DNA of 7,173 nt from Bacteroidetes bacterium 4572_112 (lineage in GTDB: Bacteria > Bacteroidota > Bacteroidia > Bacteroidales > UBA1556): the NCBI GenBank assembly GCA_002254285.1, contig NIUZ01000089.1:1-7173 (forward strand). Reading direction: 5' to 3'. How positions within the stretch are numbered: the stretch's first letter is position 1; every line of letters starts with the position of its first letter. The notes under the pieces were generated by a model, which was not told the origin of the DNA, did no database searches, and saw only the letters and a list, made by a program, of their open reading frames with translations. Position numbers and translations under genes: made by a program. Shown here piece by piece: positions 1 to 5,557 of the stretch.

Positions 1-128
1 CCCGAAGGCTGAAGGTATTTATATAATAACTGCTCATAATCCAATTCTGAAGGCAAACTATTTGTGAAAACAAAAGATTGTCGTTCTTCAAAATATTTTT
101 CTATCCAGTTAATTTCTGTTGGATCCAT
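1..128 (-). CDS. Hypothetical protein, N-terminal part only (cut by window edge)
   Basis: An open frame starts with ATG at 128-126 and runs off the left edge, giving 42 complete codons (MDPTEINWIEKYF..., then ...QLLYKYLQPSG). The ATG is the first possible start after an in-frame stop, and it lies 27 bases after the stop of the mannosyltransferase on the same strand, so the two are probably co-transcribed. The visible part is soluble-looking, acidic and aromatic-rich, with no signal peptide or membrane segment. I do not recognise the family and assign no function. Codon use is like the neighbours. The evidence for a real gene is the uninterrupted frame, the close spacing and the lack of any other gene in this stretch. 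Confidence 0.6.
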   Translation of the reverse strand, partial: MDPTEINWIEKYFEERQSFVFTNSLPSELDYEQLLYKYLQPS

Positions 129-155
129 TAATAGGGAATAAATTTAATATGGCAA

Positions 156-905
156 CTAATTATTATCTCTTTTGGGAATTTTCTTGAATCGAAGTTTCAT
201 AACTCCAAAAATAGCTTCTTTAAATATAGAACCACTCATTTTGCTTTCGCCAAGAGTTCTATCAGTAAAAATTATTGGCACCTCTGTAACTTTATAGCCC
301 ATTTTTACTGAAGTATATTTCATTTCAATTTGGAAGGCGTAACCAATAAATTTGATTCTGTCTAAGCCAATATTACGAAGCACATCTGCCTTATAACACA
401 TAAAACCTGCAGTAGTATCCCTAATACTCATACCTGTAATAAAGCGCACATAAGCCGATGCATAATACGACATTAGCACACGTCCCATTGGCCAGTTTAC
501 AACATTAACTCCAGTAATATAACGTGAGCCAATAGCCACATCATTACCTTCGTTTGCTGTAGCATTATACAGTTTTTCTAAATCTTCAGGATTATGCGAA
601 AAATCGGCATCCATTTCAAAAATATAATCGTAACCACGTTCCAAAGCCCATTTAAAACCATGAATATATGCTGTTCCCAATCCTAGCTTACCTTTACGTT
701 CTTGTATATGCAGCTGCTTAGGAAATTCTTTCATCAATGATTTTATAATATCGGCTGTTCCATCAGGAGAATTATCCTCAACAACAAGCACATCAAATGA
801 CTTATTTAATGAAAACACCTTTCTGATAATGGCTTCAATATTCTCTTTCTCGTTATATGTTGGAATTATTACTACGCTATCGTTCACTATTTTATGTTTT
901 ATCAA
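156..905 (-). CDS. Polyprenol-phosphate mannosyltransferase (DPM1-type GT2 glycosyltransferase)
   Basis: This 249-residue GT2-family enzyme is expected to transfer a sugar, typically mannose from GDP-mannose, to a polyprenyl phosphate at the cytoplasmic face of the inner membrane. The nucleotide-sugar fold is clear: VVIIPTYNEKENIE at 11-24, VVEDNSPDGT at 41-50, and the metal-binding DxD in MDADFSHNPEDL with D99 and D101. The DPM1 hallmarks GLGTAYIHGFKWAL (75-88), DTTAGFMCYK (163-172) and DRTLGESKMS (215-224) follow. There is no C-terminal membrane segment, so it is the short soluble DPM1 form rather than the fused membrane-anchored type. Mannose specificity is inferred from the family. The only in-frame start before residue 7 is TTG at 905-903; GTG at 887-885 is the alternative. 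An out-of-frame ATG lies at 918-916 (see findings). It follows the SprE-like gene by 59 bases, which contain its own promoter. Confidence 0.9.
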   Translation of the reverse strand: MIKHKIVNDSVVIIPTYNEKENIEAIIRKVFSLNKSFDVLVVEDNSPDGTADIIKSLMKEFPKQLHIQERKGKLGLGTAYIHGFKWALERGYDYIFEMDADFSHNPEDLEKLYNATANEGNDVAIGSRYITGVNVVNWPMGRVLMSYYASAYVRFITGMSIRDTTAGFMCYKADVLRNIGLDRIKFIGYAFQIEMKYTSVKMGYKVTEVPIIFTDRTLGESKMSGSIFKEAIFGVMKLRFKKIPKRDNN

Positions 906-927
906 TGTTATTGCTCATTAATTACTG

Positions 928-958
928 CAAATATACCTAAAGTAAATGCACATTCAAT
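928..958 (-). promoter_or_regulatory. Bacteroidota-type promoter of the mannosyltransferase gene
   Basis: On the minus strand TATATTTG (935-928) matches the Bacteroidota -7 consensus TAnnTTTG exactly. ATTG (958-955) lies 19 bases upstream and matches the -33 TTTG at three of four positions. Transcription would start near 920-924, leaving a leader of roughly 15-20 bases before the TTG start. This makes the gene at least partly independent of the upstream SprE-like gene. Confidence 0.55.
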
Positions 959-964
959 AATTAA

Positions 965-3667
965 TTATTTACCTTCAGGATAATGCTTTTTATAAAATCT
1001 TAAGTATCCATCCAAGTCTTTAGATTTATATAATTTACTATAATTACCTTCCGAAATAATGAAGTAATTACCACCATTCTTTTTCAATAAAGAATATAAA
1101 AGGCTATTTCTACGAGCTGTTTTGAAGTAGTCGAGGGCTTTCTTTTCATTAATGAAGTTGCTCACTCCTACCAATAATACATTTCTATTAATCGGTATTG
1201 CCGAAACAGTCAAGCTCTTTGTTCCAAAATATTTGCGATTATGATCAGATAACCTGTTTTTCAACTCACTAATTTTCACATTTCGCTTATCGGCAAGCAC
1301 TAAAAACATATGAGTATCATCTGGCCCGTAATCAAAAATAGACTCTTCATCCTGCCCCATAAAACCGGCTCCAGTAGAAGATATTTGCTCTGTAGATTTA
1401 CCTGCAATTTTCTCACCCGTTGATTTATCATTTCGCTTTGATTTAATCTTCAGTAAAGCTATCATTTCTTCAGCTTTAGGCTTTACTTCACTTTCGGGAT
1501 ATTGATTCACTACAACTTCCAAAGCGGCAATAAATGCAGCAGTATCAGCAGTATGCCCTACACATAGCGCATTAAGCATCTCAAATTTCGATAATTGCTC
1601 ATTGCTTGTAGGATAATCAACTTTTGCCTTGGCACAGTTCTGCATTACTGTAGAATATTTACGTTCACTAAATAAGGCATAAGTACTTTTATAGTAAACC
1701 TTTACTTTATCCGCTTCATCTTGCAATTTTTTGAAATAATTAGGATCCGTAAGCATCTTTGCATATTCGCTATTAGGATAATCTTTCACTAGCTTATTCT
1801 TATAATATCGCGCATCACTATTATTACCATCTATATGATACATTCTATACATATTATAATATGCATGTGGTGTATTTTCACTATGAGGAAACCTTCGGAA
1901 AAGCTCATTATAAGTCTCTATTGCTTTGGGGTTATTAAGCAGTTTTTCTTTATAAATAGTTGCGGCGTTAAATAAGGCAATTTCTATCTTAGCATTTGAG
2001 GAATCCACCTCCACTTGAGTAAATGGTATATTTTGAGTATAATAATCTCTTGTTTTTCTATTTGTGGATTCTGGCGAACTTGGAGTTACCATACTTACTG
2101 TAGAATCACCATCTGCCATCATCTCATCGTCATCATCAGAGCCAAAATCCATACTTTGCTTATTGCTAATACGCCAATTATCAGCAAGTTTACGATTACC
2201 CCATTTTGCCATAAACGAAGACTTACCAGTGCTTACCGATGAACTATTATAGAAATACCACTTCGTTCCTCCTTTTTGAGTTACAGACTGCATATCACGA
2301 GGATCACCACGTTCATTCTCTGCCATAAACTGCAATTGTTCCTGTCGTTCACGCTCCTGCTGTTTCCTAAGATTTTCTGCTTCTACTTCCGCTTGTATCC
2401 ATCCGTCTATAAGCTTATTCCTTTTTCTATCGCTCATATTTGCAAGAGCTTGCAAACTATCTTCCGTTTGTATTACTACCAAATTTGTAACTAATTCGGT
2501 TAATACATCTTTTCTATATTCCAGCTTACCATAATCAGGATAATCCTTTGGTAGAAACACCATTGTGCTATCATAATAAGCTTGTGAACTAAGGTATTTT
2601 TGTTCTTCAAAAAATATTTCGGCAAGTTTCATTGCGCTAAACGCCTTTTGCTTATCGTTGCTTACACTTTTCTGAACCGATAATTTAAGATAACCTATGG
2701 CTTCATTTTGATGCTTATTTTTTAAAGCTACCTCCGCCATTACATAGTATATCTGATCTTGATATTCTACATTCTTTATATCTTTAAGCATTTTACGAAG
2801 CTGCTTCATTACCTCTTTGGAGTCCCCACCATCAAAGCTTTTGGCCATATTTATTCTGGCATTAAAATCCATTATGTAGGTAGGGCTTTTCTTTAAAACC
2901 ATCAAATAATGTTGTGTAGCAGGCTTTAGCTTTTTCTGATCCTGCTCAAGCTGTGCCAAAATGAAGAATAATCTTGCTTTATCTTTATTCTTAGCTCGCT
3001 CTATTGCTTCTTTAATATATGGAATAGCTGCTGCGTAATTTTTAGATCTTACATATACATCAGCATATATGCGAGGTAGCATTCTGTACGATTCTTTGCT
3101 AATTTCACCACTATTAATTTTAGCTTTTACACCATCGAGTTGCGAAATTGCATTATCATAATTACCCAAAACACTTTCGTTAAAGGCAATCCACATAATA
3201 GCTTCTTGTTTTACTTTTTCTTTGGGATAACGAGAGATAATATACCCCAATACTTGCTTAGAGATACTATATTCATGACTATAGAACCTTGCTTGACCCA
3301 TCATCAAGTAGCTATAATAAACCCACTTTACCTCTTCTTTCTTCCGAAAATACATACTATGCTTATGAATCACAAGCGATGCTTTCTCAATGCTTCGGTC
3401 AAGTTTAGAGCTTGCCGACATAATAGTTTCGGCAGTACCAACAGGATATACGTCTAACACCTCTGTATAGTCATCTATATGAGCTTTCTCTATATCGCCA
3501 ATTGCTTCCTTAAGTGCCTGTTCACCATTAAAATAGGCATTATAATGCCCAGTAATATTATGAAACACTCTCCTATTCCATTTATTCTTTTTGGTAGAAC
3601 ATGAGCTTGCTACTATTAATAGTAAAATTACTAAAAGAGAAGATATATATAATTTATTAATTTTCAA
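965..3667 (-). CDS. sprE: SprE/PorW-like TPR lipoprotein of the type IX secretion system
   Basis: This 900-residue protein looks like SprE of Flavobacterium / PorW of Porphyromonas, an outer-membrane-associated lipoprotein needed for T9SS secretion and, in gliders, motility. The N-terminus is a lipoprotein signal (hydrophobic 7-20, lipobox VASSC, lipidated Cys23). The family-typical stretch HNITGHYNAYFNGEQALKEA follows at 36-55. TPR-like helical pairs fill about 110-370 and 560-740. Between them are a charged probable coiled coil (425-452), the family-like block WYFYN...GKSSF..KWGNRKLADNWR (470-499) and an Asp-rich linker (510-521). A C-terminal alpha/beta domain (785-896) includes FIISEGNYSKLYKSKDLDGY. 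The length fits SprE-like members. The start is TTG at 3667-3665: the frame has no ATG between the upstream stop and this codon, and the signal peptide needs it. The identification rests on recalled family motifs, not a search. Confidence 0.85.
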   Translation of the reverse strand: MKINKLYISSLLVILLLIVASSCSTKKNKWNRRVFHNITGHYNAYFNGEQALKEAIGDIEKAHIDDYTEVLDVYPVGTAETIMSASSKLDRSIEKASLVIHKHSMYFRKKEEVKWVYYSYLMMGQARFYSHEYSISKQVLGYIISRYPKEKVKQEAIMWIAFNESVLGNYDNAISQLDGVKAKINSGEISKESYRMLPRIYADVYVRSKNYAAAIPYIKEAIERAKNKDKARLFFILAQLEQDQKKLKPATQHYLMVLKKSPTYIMDFNARINMAKSFDGGDSKEVMKQLRKMLKDIKNVEYQDQIYYVMAEVALKNKHQNEAIGYLKLSVQKSVSNDKQKAFSAMKLAEIFFEEQKYLSSQAYYDSTMVFLPKDYPDYGKLEYRKDVLTELVTNLVVIQTEDSLQALANMSDRKRNKLIDGWIQAEVEAENLRKQQERERQEQLQFMAENERGDPRDMQSVTQKGGTKWYFYNSSSVSTGKSSFMAKWGNRKLADNWRISNKQSMDFGSDDDDEMMADGDSTVSMVTPSSPESTNRKTRDYYTQNIPFTQVEVDSSNAKIEIALFNAATIYKEKLLNNPKAIETYNELFRRFPHSENTPHAYYNMYRMYHIDGNNSDARYYKNKLVKDYPNSEYAKMLTDPNYFKKLQDEADKVKVYYKSTYALFSERKYSTVMQNCAKAKVDYPTSNEQLSKFEMLNALCVGHTADTAAFIAALEVVVNQYPESEVKPKAEEMIALLKIKSKRNDKSTGEKIAGKSTEQISSTGAGFMGQDEESIFDYGPDDTHMFLVLADKRNVKISELKNRLSDHNRKYFGTKSLTVSAIPINRNVLLVGVSNFINEKKALDYFKTARRNSLLYSLLKKNGGNYFIISEGNYSKLYKSKDLDGYLRFYKKHYPEGK

Positions 3668-3690
3668 TCGCTTATGACTTATTCTGTTTT

Positions 3691-3705
3691 GTTAGTTATA
3701 CTAAC
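3691..3705. repeat. Inverted repeat GTTAGT-TAT-ACTAAC in the SprE leader
   Basis: This is a perfect 6-bp inverted repeat with a 3-base centre. It lies 23 bases upstream of the SprE-like TTG start and just downstream of its predicted transcription start, so it is either an operator or a small leader hairpin. A near copy (GTTATTATACTAAC) lies at 3856-3869 by the opposite promoter. TTATACTAAC is identical in both copies. Confidence 0.5.
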
Positions 3706-3715
3706 TCTAAAAACA

Positions 3716-3723
3716 CAAAAATA
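3716..3723 (-). promoter_or_regulatory. -7 promoter box for the SprE-like gene
   Basis: On the minus strand TATTTTTG (3723-3716) matches TAnnTTTG exactly. The best -33 candidate is TTTC (3750-3747) at 23 bases, a weak match in a poor position. Transcription would begin near 3708-3712, giving a leader of about 40 bases that contains no ATG. That is consistent with the TTG start. Confidence 0.5.
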
Positions 3724-3855
3724 TTTTATTTTATTGTAGAAATTATGAAAACTTTTTAATATTTCAATAATATTTAATATACGCTAATATAATAATACAA
3801 AATACTTTTAATCAGCATCAATAATTCCCCTCTGATAATAGCTATTCTATATCAT

Positions 3856-3869
3856 GTTATTATACTAAC
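3856..3869. repeat. Second copy of the GTTA...TATACTAAC element
   Basis: GTTATTATACTAAC differs from the element at 3691-3705 by one missing base and keeps the inverted GTTA/TAAC ends. It occupies the place where the -33 box of the DUF4395 promoter should be, and no good TTTG is seen there. That position would suit an activator or repressor site. Confidence 0.45.
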
Positions 3870-3878
3870 AGTATTGAT

Positions 3879-3886
3879 TACCTTTG
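3879..3886 (+). promoter_or_regulatory. -7 promoter box for the DUF4395 gene
   Basis: TACCTTTG matches the Bacteroidota -7 consensus TAnnTTTG exactly and ends 19 bases before the ATG. The transcript leader would therefore be very short, about 10-15 bases. No good -33 TTTG is found at the usual 19-21 base spacing; the bases there belong to the near-palindrome at 3856-3869. Confidence 0.55.
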
Positions 3887-3905
3887 CCGTCTAATAATAA
3901 TCGTT

Positions 3906-4340
3906 ATGGAAAAATATTGCCCAATAATTTCAGAAACTGTTGACACAAAACTAATTAAAGTTAATGCGTCATTTGTACTAATAGTATTAATTCTATCAAT
4001 TGCCACTCCTTTGACTTGGTTAATATATGTGGTTGCTTCTGATTTTGCCATAAGAGTATTTTTCGGAGTAAAGCGAAGCCCCGTATGTATGATTATTCGC
4101 AGCTCTATGAACGTAATGAATATTAAACAACATAAAGTAAATGCAGGACCAAAGAAACTCGCTTCAAAATTCGGATTAGCGTTCTCTATTATTATTATTG
4201 CTTTACAATTATTAGAATTCCAAATGGCTGTCATAGCTTTCACCGCAATATTTATTACACTAACATCGCTAGAGGTATTCTTTAGCTATTGCCTAGTTTG
4301 CGCTATTTATCCTTATTTGAATAAGATTGGTATAAAATAA
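3906..4340 (+). CDS. DUF4395 family integral membrane protein
   Basis: This 144-residue inner-membrane protein matches the DUF4395 pattern, a family of unknown function. The family signs in order are an N-terminal CPI at 5-7, a hydrophobic segment about 22-43, ASDFAIRVFF (44-53) with the typical DF.IR motif, KRSP (56-59), GPKKLASKFG (81-90), two more hydrophobic stretches (about 90-101 and 107-120), and LEVFFSYCLVCAIY (122-135). The last holds a CxxC pair (C129, C132) that with C5 could be redox-active or bind metal; this is inference. The length is normal for the family. The ATG at 3906 is preceded closely by in-frame stops. It stands 131 bases before the next gene, which has its own -7 box, so it may be monocistronic. 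Confidence 0.85.
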   Translation: MEKYCPIISETVDTKLIKVNASFVLIVLILSIATPLTWLIYVVASDFAIRVFFGVKRSPVCMIIRSSMNVMNIKQHKVNAGPKKLASKFGLAFSIIIIALQLLEFQMAVIAFTAIFITLTSLEVFFSYCLVCAIYPYLNKIGIK

Positions 4341-4363
4341 TTATTAATGTTTAATTATTAATG
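4338..4363. repeat. Tandem 12-bp repeat TAATTATTAATG at the DUF4395 gene end
   Basis: TAATTATTAATG occurs at 4338-4349 (starting on the stop codon) and at 4352-4363 with TT between, followed by ATTAATTAG. It is AT-only apart from one G per unit. The tract is partly self-complementary, but it has no GC-rich stem or U-tract, so it does not qualify as an ordinary intrinsic terminator. Confidence 0.5.
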
Positions 4364-4435
4364 ATTAATTAGTTCCTAAGTTCAATTAGCAAATGCAATT
4401 TTCAAGAGTTTAAATTAAGAGTAATTATTTTTCAG

Positions 4436-4443
4436 TACTTTTG
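4436..4443 (+). promoter_or_regulatory. -7 promoter box for the small lipoprotein gene
   Basis: TACTTTTG is an exact TAnnTTTG match, 28 bases before the ATG at 4472. No good TTTG lies at the usual spacing; the nearest T-rich candidate (4408-4411, GTTT) is 24 bases away. The predicted leader is about 20 bases. Confidence 0.5.
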
Positions 4444-4471
4444 TAAGTAGTCGAACCTAATTCACAAAATC

Positions 4472-5257
4472 ATGATTAATAAACTCACAATCTTAACTTT
4501 CGCTATTATAATTATTACAAGCATAGCATGCAATAAAGAAACTGATAAAGAAGAGCCTATAATCACCCCGAATCCCATTGAAGAATATATTATCTCCATC
4601 AGTAAGAATGGCTCTGTTGAAACAATGTTTATACTCAACGAAGATCATAAATTAAAACAAATAGAGTTTTTTCATAATGGCGGGTATGCTGCCACCATTA
4701 AATATCATTATACCAATGACAAAAAGCTAGACTATTCGTACAATTCAACCACGGATAATGATACTACCAGATACGAATATCAGAACGATAAAATATATAA
4801 AATAAGCGGTGGTGGAGCACTGTACACTGTATCATACACAACTGATGGTAAGCCCAAAATAATACAGATAAGTGCTGGAGCATGTGGCTGCGAACACAAA
4901 TTTGACTATGCTGATGGCAATGTAGAAAATATTTATTACACAATCCCTCCAGGGTATTTTGCTGACACAATGCTTTACGATAATTATAAAAATCCTTTTG
5001 CTGATTTATGGCCATATGGTATTTCTGATCCTAAATTTATGTCAACAAATAATATCACACATCATAAAACCATAAAGGTGGAAGATACAAATTATGGAAC
5101 AGGACAACCACCATCATATAATGAGGAAGTTACAGAAATACAATACTCTTATTCATATAATAGTGATAGCTTACCAATTGAGATATACGAGTATAACCTC
5201 ACAACTATGGATACAAACCATTATCAAATAGATTATTTGGTGAATTTGATTAATTAG
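4472..5257 (+). CDS. Small surface/periplasmic lipoprotein, DUF4595-like
   Basis: This 261-residue exported lipoprotein has a short N-region with Lys4, a hydrophobic core (5-19) and a lipobox-like TSIAC with Cys20. An acidic, proline-containing linker (KETDKEEPIITPNP) follows. The rest is a run of short beta hairpins rich in Tyr, Asn and Asp, with recurring 'YxYxxDxKL/LP' elements: IKYHYTNDKKLDYSY (76-90), YEYQNDKIYKIS (101-112) and YSYSYNSDSLPIEIYEY (225-241). YDNYKNPFADLWPY (169-182) resembles the 'YD.KKNPF' core of DUF4595-like Bacteroidota lipoproteins and related YD-repeat-like sheets. A CGC pair at 138-140 is unusual for the family as I know it. The ATG at 4472 gives a complete signal peptide. 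No catalytic motif is seen, and function is unknown. Confidence 0.7.
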   Translation: MINKLTILTFAIIIITSIACNKETDKEEPIITPNPIEEYIISISKNGSVETMFILNEDHKLKQIEFFHNGGYAATIKYHYTNDKKLDYSYNSTTDNDTTRYEYQNDKIYKISGGGALYTVSYTTDGKPKIIQISAGACGCEHKFDYADGNVENIYYTIPPGYFADTMLYDNYKNPFADLWPYGISDPKFMSTNNITHHKTIKVEDTNYGTGQPPSYNEEVTEIQYSYSYNSDSLPIEIYEYNLTTMDTNHYQIDYLVNLIN

Positions 5258-5295
5258 TAGAAGGTGAATCATGTTAGGATGTGGTAATCCAATAA

Positions 5296-5323
5296 TTTAC
5301 TAATTTAACACTTTACTAATTTA
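5296..5323. repeat. Tandem repeat TTTACTAATTTA, 16-base period
   Basis: TTTACTAATTTA occurs at 5296-5307 and 5312-5323, separated by ACAC. The flanks (CCAATAA before, CCTAC after) do not extend the repeat. It lies about 40 bases after the lipoprotein stop codon. From general familiarity, similar 'TTTACTAATTTA' stutters occur in Bacteroidota intergenic DNA, so it may be a dispersed genomic repeat. Confidence 0.55.
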
Positions 5324-5412
5324 CCTACACTCAATTTTCACTTTTGAAAAATTCTAAAATACACTATATCAAATAACTCACAATGCATTTTCGATACAAT
5401 TACAGATAATTA

Positions 5413-5443
5413 TTTGATTTTTCGAAAAATATTTGTATTTTTG
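5413..5443 (+). promoter_or_regulatory. Near-ideal Bacteroidota promoter of the secreted-protein gene
   Basis: TTTG (5413-5416) and TATTTTTG (5436-5443) match the -33 and -7 consensus exactly, with a 19-base spacer as in characterised Bacteroidota promoters. Transcription should start near 5448-5452, giving a leader of roughly 105-110 bases. The spacer is mostly a perfect 14-bp palindrome (5417-5430). Confidence 0.7.
5417..5430. promoter_or_regulatory. Perfect 14-bp palindrome ATTTTTCGAAAAAT in the promoter spacer
   Basis: The palindrome starts immediately after the -33 TTTG and ends five bases before the -7 box. This position suits a repressor operator or an intrinsically bent spacer (T5/A5 tracts around CG). 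A related 10-bp palindrome lies at 5449-5458. Confidence 0.5.
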
Positions 5444-5448
5444 CTTTA

Positions 5449-5458
5449 TTATCGATAA
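5449..5458. promoter_or_regulatory. 10-bp palindrome TTATCGATAA at the predicted transcription start
   Basis: This perfect CG-centred palindrome overlaps the predicted start site. Its centre is 30 bp, close to three helical turns, from the centre of the palindrome in the promoter spacer. Confidence 0.4.
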
Positions 5459-5557
5459 AAAGAATAATTACAAATCTTAAAATAAAAAAACACCTTTATT
5501 GATACTTAATAAGAAAATAATATCACTCCGATAGAATAGAATAATAACTTATATCCT

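Larger units (their letters stand above)
3668..3905. other. Divergent intergenic region with two promoters
   Basis: The 238 bases separate the SprE-like gene from the DUF4395 gene and contain no open frame worth calling. The strand switch means both promoters must lie here, and an exact -7 box is present for each. About 3711-3815 is extremely AT-rich. It includes TAATATTT repeated at 3757-3764 and 3768-3775, one helical turn apart, which could act as an UP-like or bent-DNA element. Two copies of a near-palindrome sit at the two ends of the region. Confidence 0.8.
5258..5557. other. 300-base intergenic region upstream of the secreted protein
   Basis: No gene is seen here. In order it holds a tandem 12-bp repeat (5296-5323), a weak TTTTCA/TGAAAA hairpin (5335-5350) without a U-tract, three TCGA-centred sites (5391-5394, 5422-5425, 5452-5455), the promoter at 5413-5443, and an A-rich leader of about 105 bases running to the ATG at 5558. 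Confidence 0.7.

Noticed and set aside
895..918. MSNNIDKT mini-frame as a real leader peptide gene
   Set aside because: It is too short to support alone, and a single-base error or insertion explains it equally well. It is kept only as a finding about the start.
2015..2494. Three overlapping plus-strand open frames inside the SprE-like gene
   Set aside because: They lie antisense to a well-supported coding frame, show no family motif or export signal, and have compositions expected of a reverse-strand shadow.
3140..3457. Plus-strand open frame of 105 codons opposite the SprE N-terminal region
   Set aside because: It is antisense to conserved SprE TPR sequence, and no recognisable protein features are present.
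3757..3775. TAATATTT direct repeat as a regulator binding site
   Set aside because: In this almost pure AT stretch an 8-base repeat is likely by chance.
3878..4243. Minus-strand open frame of 121 codons opposite the DUF4395 gene
   Set aside because: The plus-strand frame carries clear DUF4395 motifs and a -7 box; the minus frame is its hydrophobic mirror.
4764..5015. Minus-strand open frame opposite the lipoprotein gene
   Set aside because: The Cys/His-rich translation is typical of a shadow, and the plus frame has a signal peptide and beta-repeat pattern.
5335..5350. TTTTCA-CTTT-TGAAAA hairpin as terminator of the lipoprotein gene
   Set aside because: The stem is six mostly A-T pairs, no T run follows, and it lies about 78 bases after the stop.
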